Counted from the first letter of the stretch, positions 1 through 7,742 are shown. The stretch: DNA of 11,125 bases from Planctomycetaceae bacterium (GCA_020426085.1 JAGQQP010000078.1:1-11125), one strand, 5' to 3'. The notes: generated from the letters alone by a model not told the origin. Made by a program: numbers and translations.

Positions 1-298
1 TATTCAAGCAGGAATCGGCTTCATTCTGATTGCCATTATTCACAATGTGATGAATATCGATTTATTACGAACGAATATGCACAAGGTGTTTATCGTTGCC
101 GTTTATACGGTCGCAGCCATTGGAATCTTTGCCTGGCAAGGACAGATCTGGTGGGGTACCGGGCTGATCCTGATGATTGGTATGTCGGTCGGTGGCTGGA
201 TTGGATCAAATCTGGCAGTGAAAAAAGGGGATGCCTTCATCCGCACGGTTTTATATATTGCTCTTGTCTGCATGTCGATCAAATTACTGTTTATGTAA
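1..298 (+). CDS. TauE/SafE-family membrane exporter, C-terminal fragment
   Basis: An open frame enters from the left edge (first full codon at base 2) and ends at TAA 296-298, so only the last 98 residues are present and the true start lies outside the window. The visible part is almost entirely hydrophobic, with about three to four membrane segments. It contains a glycine-rich stretch (GMSVGGWIGSNLAVKKGDAFIR), the usual pattern before the last helix of TauE/SafE (sulfite exporter / UPF0721) permeases, where a small-residue helix is followed by a short basic loop and a final helix. Members move sulfite, sulfoacetate or other small organic anions across the inner membrane; the substrate here cannot be told. 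The next gene starts 40 bp downstream on the same strand, so co-transcription is possible. Family assignment rests on pattern recognition of a fragment. Confidence 0.7.
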   Translation, partial: IQAGIGFILIAIIHNVMNIDLLRTNMHKVFIVAVYTVAAIGIFAWQGQIWWGTGLILMIGMSVGGWIGSNLAVKKGDAFIRTVLYIALVCMSIKLLFM

Positions 299-338
299 CA
301 GCAATCGTTTATTTGTGGATGATCTTCTTTTTCAGATC

Positions 339-1301
339 ATGAAACGGGTACTTATGTTGTGGCGACTGAAACAAACGGCGGTTTATCTGTCCTTTTTAAT
401 CCTGGCTGGAATGGTTTCCCTGAATGGCAGCAGCGCAGCTGAACCTGAAAACAGACCAGAATTTGATGCAAAACGGGCGTTTGGATATCTGACCAAAATT
501 TGTCGCCTCGAATCACGCGTGAGTGGTTCACCCGGCATGGCAGCGCAGCAGAAACTTATCCTGGACCATTTCAGGGAACTCAAAGCCAAAGTCCAGTTCC
601 AGTCTTTTGATGCACCGCACCCCATTACCGGTAACCCGGTCCGCATGAATAACATGATTGTCAGTTGGCATCCGGAAGCCAAAAAACGGATTCTGCTGGC
701 CTGTCACTACGACACCAGGCCGTTTCCAGATCGCGATCGAAACAACCCGCAGGGCCTCTTCATTGGAGCCAACGATGGCGGTAGTGGTGTCGCCTTTCTG
801 ATGGAACTGGGAAACCTGATGCCATCACTCAAAATCAGCCAGGGCTATGGAGTCGATTTCGTCTTCTTTGACGGCGAGGAACTGGTCTTCCGCCAGAATG
901 ATCCTTATTTCCTGGGTTCAAATTATTTTGCCAGCCAGTACAAAAATGAACCGCGTGACTTTGAGTACGTCTATGGAGTTCTGCTGGACATGATTGCCGA
1001 CAGGAACCTGGGAATCTTCATGGAAAAAAACAGCCTGAAGTATGCACCTCAATTAACTCGCAGCATCTGGGAAGCAGCCCGCAAGACCGGAGTACGGGAG
1101 TTTATTCCTCAAGCCAAGTTTGAAATCCGGGACGATCATCTCCCCCTGAATGAGATCGCCGGCATCCCGACATGTGACATTATTGATTTTGATTACCCAG
1201 CCTGGCATACCACGCGCGATGTTCCCCGCAACTGCTCGGGAACCAGCCTGGAAAAAGTAGGAACCGTGATTATCTACTGGCTGCAGAATCTCCCTGAGTA
1301 A
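339..1301 (+). CDS. Secreted M28-fold glutaminyl-peptide cyclotransferase-like protein
   Basis: This is a 320-residue protein with an N-terminal signal peptide: basic residues at 1-12, a hydrophobic core at about 14-28, and likely cleavage near the SSAA at 31-34. The rest is an M28 zinc-peptidase fold of the glutaminyl cyclase (QC) type. Visible signature positions are H123-Y-D in 'ACHYDTRPFPDRD', D146 in 'GANDGGSG', E180/E181 in 'FFDGEEL', D217 in 'LLDMIAD', D265/D266 in 'RDDHLPL' and H290 in 'PAWHTTRD'. The 'HYDtR.FPDRD' and 'DDH.P' plus 'WHT' combination fits QC better than ordinary M28 aminopeptidases. QCs cyclise N-terminal Gln or Glu to pyroglutamate outside the cytoplasm (EC 2.3.2.5). 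The frame is open back to an ATG at 231, but that would overlap the upstream gene and put 36 poorly fitting residues before the signal peptide, so ATG 339 is preferred. The Shine-Dalgarno is weak. A generic M28 aminopeptidase remains possible. Confidence 0.82.
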   Translation: MKRVLMLWRLKQTAVYLSFLILAGMVSLNGSSAAEPENRPEFDAKRAFGYLTKICRLESRVSGSPGMAAQQKLILDHFRELKAKVQFQSFDAPHPITGNPVRMNNMIVSWHPEAKKRILLACHYDTRPFPDRDRNNPQGLFIGANDGGSGVAFLMELGNLMPSLKISQGYGVDFVFFDGEELVFRQNDPYFLGSNYFASQYKNEPRDFEYVYGVLLDMIADRNLGIFMEKNSLKYAPQLTRSIWEAARKTGVREFIPQAKFEIRDDHLPLNEIAGIPTCDIIDFDYPAWHTTRDVPRNCSGTSLEKVGTVIIYWLQNLPE

Positions 1302-1314
1302 AAGAACCATTAAT

Positions 1315-1374
1315 ATGAATGCATTGCCTGATTCAATGATTACTGTCAGCTACGAAATGGATTCAGTCGCATGA
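1315..1374 (+). other. Possible 19-codon upstream ORF overlapping the cydA start
   Basis: A short frame (ATG 1315, peptide MNALPDSMITVSYEMDSVA) ends with a TGA at 1372-1374 that shares bases with the cydA ATG at 1371-1373 in an ATGA overlap. cydA has no good Shine-Dalgarno of its own, so translation could be coupled to this short frame. The short frame also has only a poor ribosome site (AAAGAA before it) and no recognisable homology, so chance is a real alternative. Confidence 0.22.
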
Positions 1375-2723
1375 TTGATTCACTGCTGTTACATCGCGTG
1401 CAGTTTGGTTTCACGGCTTCTTTTCATTATCTGTTTCCACAGTTGACGATGGGCCTGGCGCTTTTAATCTTCATACTGAAATGTATTGGTTTGAAAGGCA
1501 ATCTCTGGGCCGATGTCGCCGCGCGGTTCTGGTTAAAGATCTTCGGGCTCACGTTCCTGATGGGGGTCGTCACAGGCATTCCCCTTGAGTTCCAGTTTGG
1601 AACCAACTGGGCACAACTCGTGAAATCGACCGGTTCGATCCTTGGTCAAACTCTGGCGATGGAGGGGATCTTCGCTTTTTTCCTGGAGTCGACCTTTCTC
1701 TATCTGCTGATCTTCGGTGAAAAGAAACTGGGAAAACGCATGCATTGCCTGGTCTCCTGCCTCCTGTTTCTGGGAACCTGGTTGAGCGGCTATTTCATCA
1801 TTTGTACGAATGCTTTCCTGCAACATCCTGTCGGTTATCAAATCGGTGAAGATGGCGTTTATCATTTGACCAGTATCTGGGCATTACTCAGCAACCCGTG
1901 GGCAATCAAACAATATCTACATACCATGACAGGATCAGTTATCACAGGCAGTTTTACTATGGCATCGATTGCCGCTTTTCATCTTTTGAAACAGCAGCAT
2001 CAGGAGGTTTCTCGTCGGTACCTGACTATCGCAGTGCTGGTTGGTTTTCCCGCCAGCATAATTGCCGCGATGCCCACCGGGGACTGGGAAGCCAAACAGG
2101 TACAACAACATCAGCCTGTCAAATTCGCAGCCATGGAAGGGCACTTTCATACTGAAGACGGGGCTGGACTGATTATTCTGGGGCAACCCAATCTTCAGGA
2201 AATGAAAATCGATAACCCGATCATCATTCCCAAAGCACTCTCATTTCTAACACACGACAGCTGGAATGCACGTGTGAAAGGCTTGACTGAATACGATCGT
2301 GATCTCTGGCCGGACAATATTGAGCTGTTGTATTTTTCCTATCACATCATGGCGGGCCTGGGAACGCTGTTCATCGCATTGATGGGCGTCAGCCTGTTGC
2401 TTGTGCTGAAAGAAAAGCTGCATACGAGCCGTCTCGTCCTCTGGCTGCTGATGCTTTCACTCCCCTTTCCTTTTATTGCCAATACGGCGGGCTGGTTTAC
2501 GGCAGAGATCGGACGTCAGCCCTGGTTGATTTATAACCTGATGAAGACCGCAGACGGCGCCTCCAATAATATTTCACAGGGAAATGTCATGTTTACTCTC
2601 CTCGGGTTTATGGGACTTTATCTGTTACTGTCAGTTTTGTATTTCTTTCTGGTAACACGAATCATCAGCCGGGGACCTGAACTTCTCAATCAACCAGAAT
2701 CAGAAACTGAGGGAGCAGCTTAA
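1371..2723 (+). CDS. cydA: Cytochrome bd-type quinol oxidase subunit I (CydA, short Q-loop)
   Basis: Subunit I of cytochrome bd oxidase, which oxidises membrane quinol and reduces O2 to water (EC 7.1.1.7). The 450 residues match the family from end to end. H19 (a haem b595 ligand in E. coli), E98 and E106 in 'AMEGIFAFFLESTF', H184 in 'QYLHTMTG' and M327 in 'FSYHIMAG' (the two haem b558 ligands), K251/E256 in 'KFAAMEGHF' (quinol site), and E379 with 'GRQPW' at 381-385 can all be seen. It is about 70 residues shorter than the E. coli protein. The missing length lies between the quinol-site residues and M327, so it has the short Q-loop seen in CIO-type and many non-proteobacterial enzymes. The only in-frame ATG is 1371; a stop lies at 1329-1331 upstream. 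There is no strong Shine-Dalgarno. cydB begins 1 nt after the stop, so the two are co-translated. Confidence 0.96.
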   Translation: MIDSLLLHRVQFGFTASFHYLFPQLTMGLALLIFILKCIGLKGNLWADVAARFWLKIFGLTFLMGVVTGIPLEFQFGTNWAQLVKSTGSILGQTLAMEGIFAFFLESTFLYLLIFGEKKLGKRMHCLVSCLLFLGTWLSGYFIICTNAFLQHPVGYQIGEDGVYHLTSIWALLSNPWAIKQYLHTMTGSVITGSFTMASIAAFHLLKQQHQEVSRRYLTIAVLVGFPASIIAAMPTGDWEAKQVQQHQPVKFAAMEGHFHTEDGAGLIILGQPNLQEMKIDNPIIIPKALSFLTHDSWNARVKGLTEYDRDLWPDNIELLYFSYHIMAGLGTLFIALMGVSLLLVLKEKLHTSRLVLWLLMLSLPFPFIANTAGWFTAEIGRQPWLIYNLMKTADGASNNISQGNVMFTLLGFMGLYLLLSVLYFFLVTRIISRGPELLNQPESETEGAA

Positions 2724-2724
2724 T

Positions 2725-3765
2725 ATGGAAACAGTCTGGTTGATCCTGCTGGTTTTGATGATCGCGACTTATATCGTCCTGGATGGATTCGATCTGGGAG
2801 TGGGAGTTCTGCATCTGCTGATTGCCCGCGATCGCTCGGAACAGAAACAGATCATGCAGTCAATCGCTCCGGTCTGGGATGGGAATGAAGTCTGGCTGAT
2901 TGCCGCCGGGGGCACGATGATGATGGCATTTCCCGGTTTTCTCAGCTCCATGTTCAGCGGATTTTATCTGCCTTTAACCATGGTGGTCTGGCTGTTGATC
3001 TTTCGGGCTATCAGTATTGAACTGCCCCACTATCTCTCAGATTCCTTATGGATTCATTTCTGGAATATGATGCTGTTCGTTGCCAGCGGATTATTGATCA
3101 TCATCTTAGGGGCCGCCATGGCCAACATTTATCGCGGTGTCCCCCTGGATGCCAAGGGCAGTTTCTTTGAACCTTTGTGGACGAATTTTCGCATCGGACA
3201 GCAGACGGGAATTCTGGACTGGTACACAATCCTGAGTGGCGTAACTTCAGCGACCTTCCTGTTACATCACGGTGCACTCTGGCTTGTGGCGAAAACGGAT
3301 GGCAGAGTTCAGCAGCATGCCCGTCAGGCAGCCGCCTGGCTCTGGTTCGGTACAATCGGCCTGACCGTGATCATTCTCATTGCCAGCTGGTTTGTTCAAC
3401 CCCTCGCCCGGACAAGCTTTTCAGAAACACCCTGGAAAATCATCCTGCCTCTGGCTGCAGTTCTGTCATTGCTTGTATCTGGTTATCTCCGCTGGAAGAA
3501 TAAAAACATGCCGGCATTTCTGTGTTCCGGACTGTTTATTTACTTCGTGATTTTCACAGGAGCCGCCGCCATCTATCCCAATATACTGCCCGGATTAAAT
3601 CCTGAATATCATCTTACGATCTATAACACTTCGCCTGGACCGGAAAAACTAACCACCACCTTGTACTGGTGGATTCCCGGAATTCTGCTGGTAGGAGTTT
3701 ATTTCACGATTCTGTTCCGATCCCTGCCTGCTGTGATTTCAGCCAGTTCGGAAGAGGACCACTAA
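2725..3765 (+). CDS. cydB: Cytochrome bd-type quinol oxidase subunit II (CydB)
   Basis: Subunit II of the bd oxidase, the membrane partner of CydA. The 346-residue protein opens with the family N-terminus: the first helix, then 'LDGFDLGVG' at 19-27 and 'IAPVWDGNEVWLI' at 47-59, both strongly conserved in CydB. About eight to nine hydrophobic helices follow, as expected. Length is normal (E. coli about 379; many others 330-350). A good ribosome site, GAGGGAG at 2709-2715, lies 9 nt before ATG 2725 inside the last codons of cydA, and the stop-to-start gap is one base, so the pair is a transcriptional and translational unit. No CydX/CydS-like small hydrophobic subunit and no cydCD maturation transporter follow in the window. 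Confidence 0.96.
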   Translation: METVWLILLVLMIATYIVLDGFDLGVGVLHLLIARDRSEQKQIMQSIAPVWDGNEVWLIAAGGTMMMAFPGFLSSMFSGFYLPLTMVVWLLIFRAISIELPHYLSDSLWIHFWNMMLFVASGLLIIILGAAMANIYRGVPLDAKGSFFEPLWTNFRIGQQTGILDWYTILSGVTSATFLLHHGALWLVAKTDGRVQQHARQAAAWLWFGTIGLTVIILIASWFVQPLARTSFSETPWKIILPLAAVLSLLVSGYLRWKNKNMPAFLCSGLFIYFVIFTGAAAIYPNILPGLNPEYHLTIYNTSPGPEKLTTTLYWWIPGILLVGVYFTILFRSLPAVISASSEEDH

Positions 3766-3911
3766 ACCCGACAACTCAAGCGTGTTGAGAAAAAGCACCA
3801 TTCCCATTCATTCACTCCAGTAGGCCCTCAAATGAGGCAATTCTGGAAACGTAAAGAAACCGCACTGTTCCCGCCTCTTATTCCGTCTGCAAAATAAATT
3901 CCATCACACAC

Positions 3912-3925
3912 GTTTCATCTGAAAC
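3912..3925. promoter_or_regulatory. GTTTCA-TC-TGAAAC dyad upstream of the 3967 gene
   Basis: The 201-bp gap between cydB and the next gene has no convincing gene. It contains a perfect 6+6 inverted repeat with a 2-bp centre, 41 bp before ATG 3967. The loop is too short for an RNA hairpin, so a protein-binding dyad is the likelier reading. A weak CTCAA-N5-TTGAG repeat at 3775-3789, just after cydB, has no T-run. No strong -10/-35 pair was found. Confidence 0.25.
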
Positions 3926-3966
3926 CGAATTTGTTAGACTGAAAACGAGAGGACTGGAAGTTTGAA

Positions 3967-4491
3967 ATGTTAACATTTCAGCAGGCAAAGGGATTCCCCC
4001 CACCATCACTCAAGGACGCAGTAATAGTGACAGATACGATCCCAGGCATAATCGTTGGTACACTTCTTGTGCTGTTTGGAGCAGGACTGATTCAACTGCA
4101 TCGTACCTCCTGGTTTCATCGGCAGCACGACGATGATCTCGGGGACGATGACTACCAGTTCTTCGCGAAACAGTACCGGAGACGGATGCAAACGTCGAGT
4201 CTGTTAATTGTGATCGGTTTTCTGATCGTGATCGGCGATTCACCCTATATGCCCTGGAAATTGTATCCTGGATTATTTGCGGCTTACTGGGGAGGGATCC
4301 TGTTGATCGCACTCTGGGTGATTCTCTGTGCGATTGGTGACATGAGTGCCTCCCGCATTCGATCAACGCATCTGATTTCGCGGGTCCACGATCAACAACG
4401 ACTGCTGGAAAAACAGCTTTCAGAGCTGCGTAAGAACCATCAGAAATCGGTAGACGAAGATTCCAAATCGTCGTCTGACCAGGAGAATTGA
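3967..4491 (+). CDS. Small membrane protein of unknown function with C-terminal coiled coil
   Basis: I do not recognise the family. The 174 residues show a short polar N-terminus, a first membrane helix at about 25-44, and a linker with an acidic cluster (HDDDLGDDD, about 54-62) followed by a basic patch (QYRRRMQ). A second helix lies at about 77-90, a third at about 102-123, then a charged region at 132-160 with heptad-like leucines (RLLEKQLSELRK) that looks like a short coiled coil, and a Ser/Asp/Glu-rich tail. GGAAG at 3956-3960 lies 6 nt before ATG 3967, supporting this start. It stands alone between cydB and the convergent sulfotransferase. The layout suggests a membrane-anchored scaffold, but that is only a guess; a role with the bd oxidase is not shown. 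Confidence 0.7.
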   Translation: MLTFQQAKGFPPPSLKDAVIVTDTIPGIIVGTLLVLFGAGLIQLHRTSWFHRQHDDDLGDDDYQFFAKQYRRRMQTSSLLIVIGFLIVIGDSPYMPWKLYPGLFAAYWGGILLIALWVILCAIGDMSASRIRSTHLISRVHDQQRLLEKQLSELRKNHQKSVDEDSKSSSDQEN

Positions 4492-4510
4492 ATCCTGTTG
4501 AGCGGTCAGT

Positions 4511-5674
4511 TCAGGAAGCCACACGGGCTTTTTGCACCAGGTCTTCAGAGGGAAGTCGCTCGTACCCGAACATCTCGAATGCTTTCTGCCAGCGCTCGTA
4601 GATTTTCTTCTCCTGGGCGGCATCCATTTCGTATTTGTTTTTCTTGTAGGACTTTTGATCCTTCAAATACGGCTGCATATTCTTTTCAAGCCCTTCAAAG
4701 CCTGAGAGATTCAGGTGCTCATAAACTTTTCTGAGTTCGCCTACGGGATCTTCTTCCAGGTCTTCAAACCGGACTTCATGCAGTTGCCCTTCAGGGACAG
4801 TCTGTCGATCACGCTCATAGACATTCAGGTGATTCACATAAATGTTCGACATGTCCTCTTCCACCTTCTCCATATCGAGTGGAGCAAAACCGTTATCGCC
4901 AAACATGGTTTTCCGCAGATGGAGTGTCGAATTATAAACTTTATAGGGATCCCGATAGATATAAACAAAACGAGCATCGGGGAACATTTCCAGCAGGAAT
5001 GGGATCCGGAAAGTATGAGTTGGTGACTTCAACAATACATGTTTGTTGGCACCCGCTTTGTACGTCAGTTTCTTCATGAAATACAGAAACGTCTTTTTCC
5101 AGATCGATGTTTCCCGGGGAGTCAGCTGATTTAGTTCGTAATACCGGTCATAGACTTCAGGCTGATCACTAAAAGTGATCGCCAGGTAAGGCGACATCAG
5201 ATGCAACAGCATGATCGATGTTTCATCTTCCTGGGGCAGGTCCCAGGTCACAGGCATGTTATCCATCGGCCGCTGTTTCGGGATCAGATGTTTTACAACA
5301 TGCTTCAAAACCCGCTCGGTCAGAAGGAAATGCGAGGGAAACAGCATCGCTCCCATATTCGGATAAATAAACTGATCGTCCTTGGACATCAGATTATGCA
5401 GCAACGTGGTCCCACTTCGCCAGTGACCAATGATGAAGACGGGGGACTCAAGCTGTGTTTTTTTGACTTTACGGCTGTAGATCAGATTTTCCAGTAGACT
5501 GAAAAACGAGTTGGACAGACTCAGGAACCCGGATGAAATGAGCCGCCCCAGACCTGACCAGCGAATTGTGGGACGCAGCCTCATCAGCTTGACAAAATTT
5601 GTGAATCCGATTCCAGACCAGACACAAAAAGGGCCTTGGGTCGATCCACTGTTCTTTTCCTGGGGTTTAGTCAT
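4511..5674 (-). CDS. Sulfotransferase family protein (Sulfotransfer_3 type)
   Basis: A 387-residue PAPS-dependent sulfotransferase homologue; such enzymes move a sulfuryl group from PAPS to a hydroxyl or amine of a sugar, lipid, protein or small molecule. The 5'-phosphosulfate loop is at 82-93 ('IGHWRSGTTLLH', P-loop-like), a conserved 'LLKSPTH' is at 214-220 and the 3'-phosphate site 'YIYRDPYKVYNS' is at 238-249. A 'VRFEDL' motif is at 301-306 and a 'KNKY' stretch at 345-348 near the C-terminus, in the order usual for the family. There is no signal peptide; the hydrophobic stretch at about 45-62 is short, so it may be cytoplasmic or membrane-associated. The substrate cannot be told from sequence. 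The start at 5674 has no clear Shine-Dalgarno but a good promoter lies upstream. The gene is monocistronic, convergent with the 3967-4491 gene, and separated from xylB by 461 bp. Confidence 0.88.
   Translation of the reverse strand: MTKPQEKNSGSTQGPFCVWSGIGFTNFVKLMRLRPTIRWSGLGRLISSGFLSLSNSFFSLLENLIYSRKVKKTQLESPVFIIGHWRSGTTLLHNLMSKDDQFIYPNMGAMLFPSHFLLTERVLKHVVKHLIPKQRPMDNMPVTWDLPQEDETSIMLLHLMSPYLAITFSDQPEVYDRYYELNQLTPRETSIWKKTFLYFMKKLTYKAGANKHVLLKSPTHTFRIPFLLEMFPDARFVYIYRDPYKVYNSTLHLRKTMFGDNGFAPLDMEKVEEDMSNIYVNHLNVYERDRQTVPEGQLHEVRFEDLEEDPVGELRKVYEHLNLSGFEGLEKNMQPYLKDQKSYKKNKYEMDAAQEKKIYERWQKAFEMFGYERLPSEDLVQKARVAS
4514..4533 (+). terminator. Terminator-like hairpin inside the convergent gene's 3' end
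   Basis: AAGCC (4516-4520), loop ACACG, GGCTT (4526-4530), running into TTTTT at 4529-4533, with two possible G-T pairs extending the base. It lies 23 nt after the stop of the + strand membrane-protein gene and inside the last codons of the - strand sulfotransferase. The short stem makes it a modest call. Confidence 0.38.
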
Positions 5675-5780
5675 CTGGGGAGACTGTCCTGCTTTTTATC
5701 AACACACTTCATAGCCCGACTAGCAAACGAATGCCCGTTTTCAGCATGGTTGATTAGTTCAACACAGCTGGAAGGTCAAG

Positions 5781-5809
5781 ATTATACTCGATTTATATGA
5801 GATTGTCTT
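5781..5809 (-). promoter_or_regulatory. Sigma70-like promoter for the sulfotransferase gene
   Basis: Read on the - strand: -35 AAGACA (5804-5809, four of six consensus bases), 17-nt spacer, and a perfect -10 TATAAT (5781-5786). Transcription would start near 5774, giving a leader of about 100 nt before ATG 5674. No other good candidate lies closer to the gene. Confidence 0.55.
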
Positions 5810-5867
5810 CAGGCAGGCAGAGTAGAATAGCGGCTAAGAGATTGTTTTTCTACCACAATATCCAAAT

Positions 5868-5898
5868 TTGAACTGATCCGAATTACTGGATCTATAAT
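5868..5898 (+). promoter_or_regulatory. Orphan promoter-like pair on the + strand
   Basis: TTGAAC (5868-5873) and a perfect TATAAT (5893-5898) are separated by 19 bp, slightly longer than ideal. No + strand gene follows; transcription would run into the antisense of xylB or end near 6100. It may be chance in an AT-rich gap. Confidence 0.25.
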
Positions 5899-6057
5899 GA
5901 ATTTATTTCGGCATCCCGTGTATCAGACTTCGATGAACTCTCTCCCGTTCCACAGGATTACGGAATACAATACGTCAGACGCAGCATAATGCATGCGTAT
6001 TTACCCTGTTTAAATTAACTGTTTACCCCCAGTTACACAATTGATAGGGACTAAAAT

Positions 6058-6093
6058 GTTTCACTCCAGCCCACGCACAGGCCATAGTGAAAC
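6058..6093 (-). terminator. Hairpin downstream of xylB, probable transcript end
   Basis: A perfect 8-bp stem GTTTCACT (6058-6065)/AGTGAAAC (6086-6093) encloses a further GCC/GGC pairing (6069-6071 with 6080-6082). On the - strand the hairpin is followed by ATTTTAG. It lies about 43 nt beyond the xylB stop and is the best candidate end for the SDR-DUF1080-xylB transcript. The T-run is short, so RNA processing or stabilisation is also possible. Confidence 0.45.
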
Positions 6094-6135
6094 CTTGTAT
6101 CTATCATTTGGACTTGCCCCCAAGTGAGTTTAACT

Positions 6136-7668
6136 CTAATCCAGTAGGTGACATATCTGCTGAAAATCAGGCTTTAAAGAAGAGTAAAGTTTTTGATAGA
6201 CAGGAAATGCCTGATTGTAGACTTTCTTATTCTTTGAATTGACGCTGGTACTTTCCACGACCCGAATCGTTGCAGAACAGGCCTCTACGACATCTTTATA
6301 GGCACCAGTTCCCGCAGCAGCCAGTAGCGCAACTCCGTATGCAGGGCCTTCTTCCGCGTTGATAGTGACGACTTTTTGTCCGTAGATATCAGCCTGAACC
6401 TGTCGCCAGAAAGGACTCCGGGCACCACCACCAGACAGACGGATCTCTTTCACAGGAATATGCAGTTCCTGAATGATCTCAAACGAATCCCGCATCGCAT
6501 AAGTGGCCCCCTCGATCACAGCTCGACTCAGATGAGATCGACCGTGCCTCAAACTCAGACCAATCCAGGCGGCCCGTGCATAAGGGTCTGCATGTGGAGT
6601 CCGCTCACCAGTCAGATAGGGTAAAAAAAACAGACCTTCGCTGCCCGCGGGTGCCTCGGCTGCCTGGGCCGTAATCAATTGATACGGGTCCACTTTCTGC
6701 TTTCTGGCAGCAGCGACCTGCTGTTCACAAAGCTGATTGCGATACCACTGCAGACTTCCCCCAGCTGACAGCACCACCCCCATTACATGCCACTTATCAC
6801 GGACCGCGTGGCAGAAAGTATGCACGCGCCCCTCGGGATCAATCTGAACTTCATCACTGTGAGCAAACACGACACCGCTGGTCCCCATGGTTGCAGAGAT
6901 GACGCCACGCTTCACAATCCCGTTTCCGATTGCTCCCGCTGCCTGGTCGCCGCCTCCTCCCACAACTGCGACCCCGGCAGACAATCCCAGCAGGCGTGCA
7001 GACTCCGCCGATAAATGCCCACTGACATCCTCTGATTCATAGACTTCGGGCAAAAGCGATTCGTCCAGTTCCAGTTTATTCAACAGCGGACGGCTCCACT
7101 TTCTCTGTTTCACATCCAGCAATAAGGTACCAGAGGCATCGCTGACTTCCGTAGCGAATTCCCCGGTCAGGCGAAAACGAATGTAATCCTTAGGTAAGAG
7201 AACCTGAACCGTTTTGTCAAAATTCCTGGGTTCCTGATTTCTTAACCAGAGAATCTTGGGAGCCGTGAAACCGGTCAAAGCAGGGTTCGCAACCAGACCA
7301 ATCAGTTTTTTGCGACCACCGGCCCGTTGCTCAATCTCGGCACACTCCGCAGCAGTCCGCTGATCGTTCCAGAGTAGCGCAGGACGAATGACTTCGTGTT
7401 TCTTATTGAGAAACACACTGCCATGCATCTGCCCGCTCAAACCAATGCCTTTGACATCGGCAGGTTTAATGTTGCCTGATTTCAAAACCTTGCGAACGCT
7501 CTTGATCGTTGCCTGCCACCAGTCCTCCGGATTCTGTTCCGACCAGCCCGGATGCGGACTAAAAAGGGGATACTCCACGGTGGCGGAAGACAGAATGGTT
7601 CCATCTTCCTGCATCGCCAGTGTTTTTGTTCCACTGGTTCCAACATCAACACCCAGAAAAACTGCCAT
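6136..7668 (-). CDS. xylB: Xylulokinase (FGGY-family carbohydrate kinase)
   Basis: A 510-residue FGGY sugar kinase that best fits xylulokinase (EC 2.7.1.17), which phosphorylates D-xylulose with ATP to give xylulose 5-phosphate for the pentose phosphate pathway. Visible features are the N-terminal phosphate loop '[10 protein letters not shown]' (6-15, D8), 'GLSGQMHG' at 76-83 (the M-H-G substrate contact typical of XylB), 'LLWNDQRT' at 98-105, catalytic base D241 in '[12 protein letters not shown]', 'MGTSG' at 261-265, '[12 protein letters not shown]' at 351-362, and the ATP-site '[20 protein letters not shown]' at 411-430. Length and order match the family. AGAAGGA lies about 10 nt before ATG 7668. 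It is 74 bp downstream of the DUF1080 gene on the same strand and probably shares its transcript. No xylose isomerase or transporter is in the window, so the ketose may come from the linked dehydrogenase. Another ketopentose such as ribulose is possible. Confidence 0.93.
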   Translation of the reverse strand: MAVFLGVDVGTSGTKTLAMQEDGTILSSATVEYPLFSPHPGWSEQNPEDWWQATIKSVRKVLKSGNIKPADVKGIGLSGQMHGSVFLNKKHEVIRPALLWNDQRTAAECAEIEQRAGGRKKLIGLVANPALTGFTAPKILWLRNQEPRNFDKTVQVLLPKDYIRFRLTGEFATEVSDASGTLLLDVKQRKWSRPLLNKLELDESLLPEVYESEDVSGHLSAESARLLGLSAGVAVVGGGGDQAAGAIGNGIVKRGVISATMGTSGVVFAHSDEVQIDPEGRVHTFCHAVRDKWHVMGVVLSAGGSLQWYRNQLCEQQVAAARKQKVDPYQLITAQAAEAPAGSEGLFFLPYLTGERTPHADPYARAAWIGLSLRHGRSHLSRAVIEGATYAMRDSFEIIQELHIPVKEIRLSGGGARSPFWRQVQADIYGQKVVTINAEEGPAYGVALLAAAGTGAYKDVVEACSATIRVVESTSVNSKNKKVYNQAFPVYQKLYSSLKPDFQQICHLLD

Positions 7669-7742
7669 GCCTCAGGTCCTTCTCAAAGTCAGTCACTCAA
7701 TTGTTGTAAACAGAAACCAGACAGAAATTCCGCCCCTGAAAC

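Larger units (their letters stand above)
5675..6135. other. Non-coding gap between sulfotransferase and xylB genes
   Basis: About 460 bp with no coding frame that looks real on either strand; the stretch is AT-rich by eye. It contains the sulfotransferase promoter (5781-5809), an orphan + strand promoter-like pair (5868-5898), a dyad AATACG (5969-5974)/CGTATT (5996-6001) enclosing GCAT-A-ATGC (5984-5992), and the hairpin at 6058-6093. A small ACTTG-CCCC-CAAGT hairpin (6112-6125) sits 10 nt beyond the xylB stop. No tRNA-like cloverleaf was seen. Confidence 0.6.

Noticed and set aside
231..338. Longer start for the glutaminyl-cyclase-like gene at ATG 231
   Set aside because: It overlaps the upstream exporter gene by 68 bp and places 36 residues ahead of a clear signal peptide.
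3775..3789. CTCAA-N5-TTGAG hairpin after cydB as a terminator
   Set aside because: The stem is only 5 bp and is followed by A residues, not T; too weak to call.
3832..3897. 21-codon frame after cydB as a possible CydX/CydS small subunit
   Set aside because: The peptide (MRQFWKRKETALFPPLIPSAK) is basic and has no membrane helix, and there is no good ribosome site.
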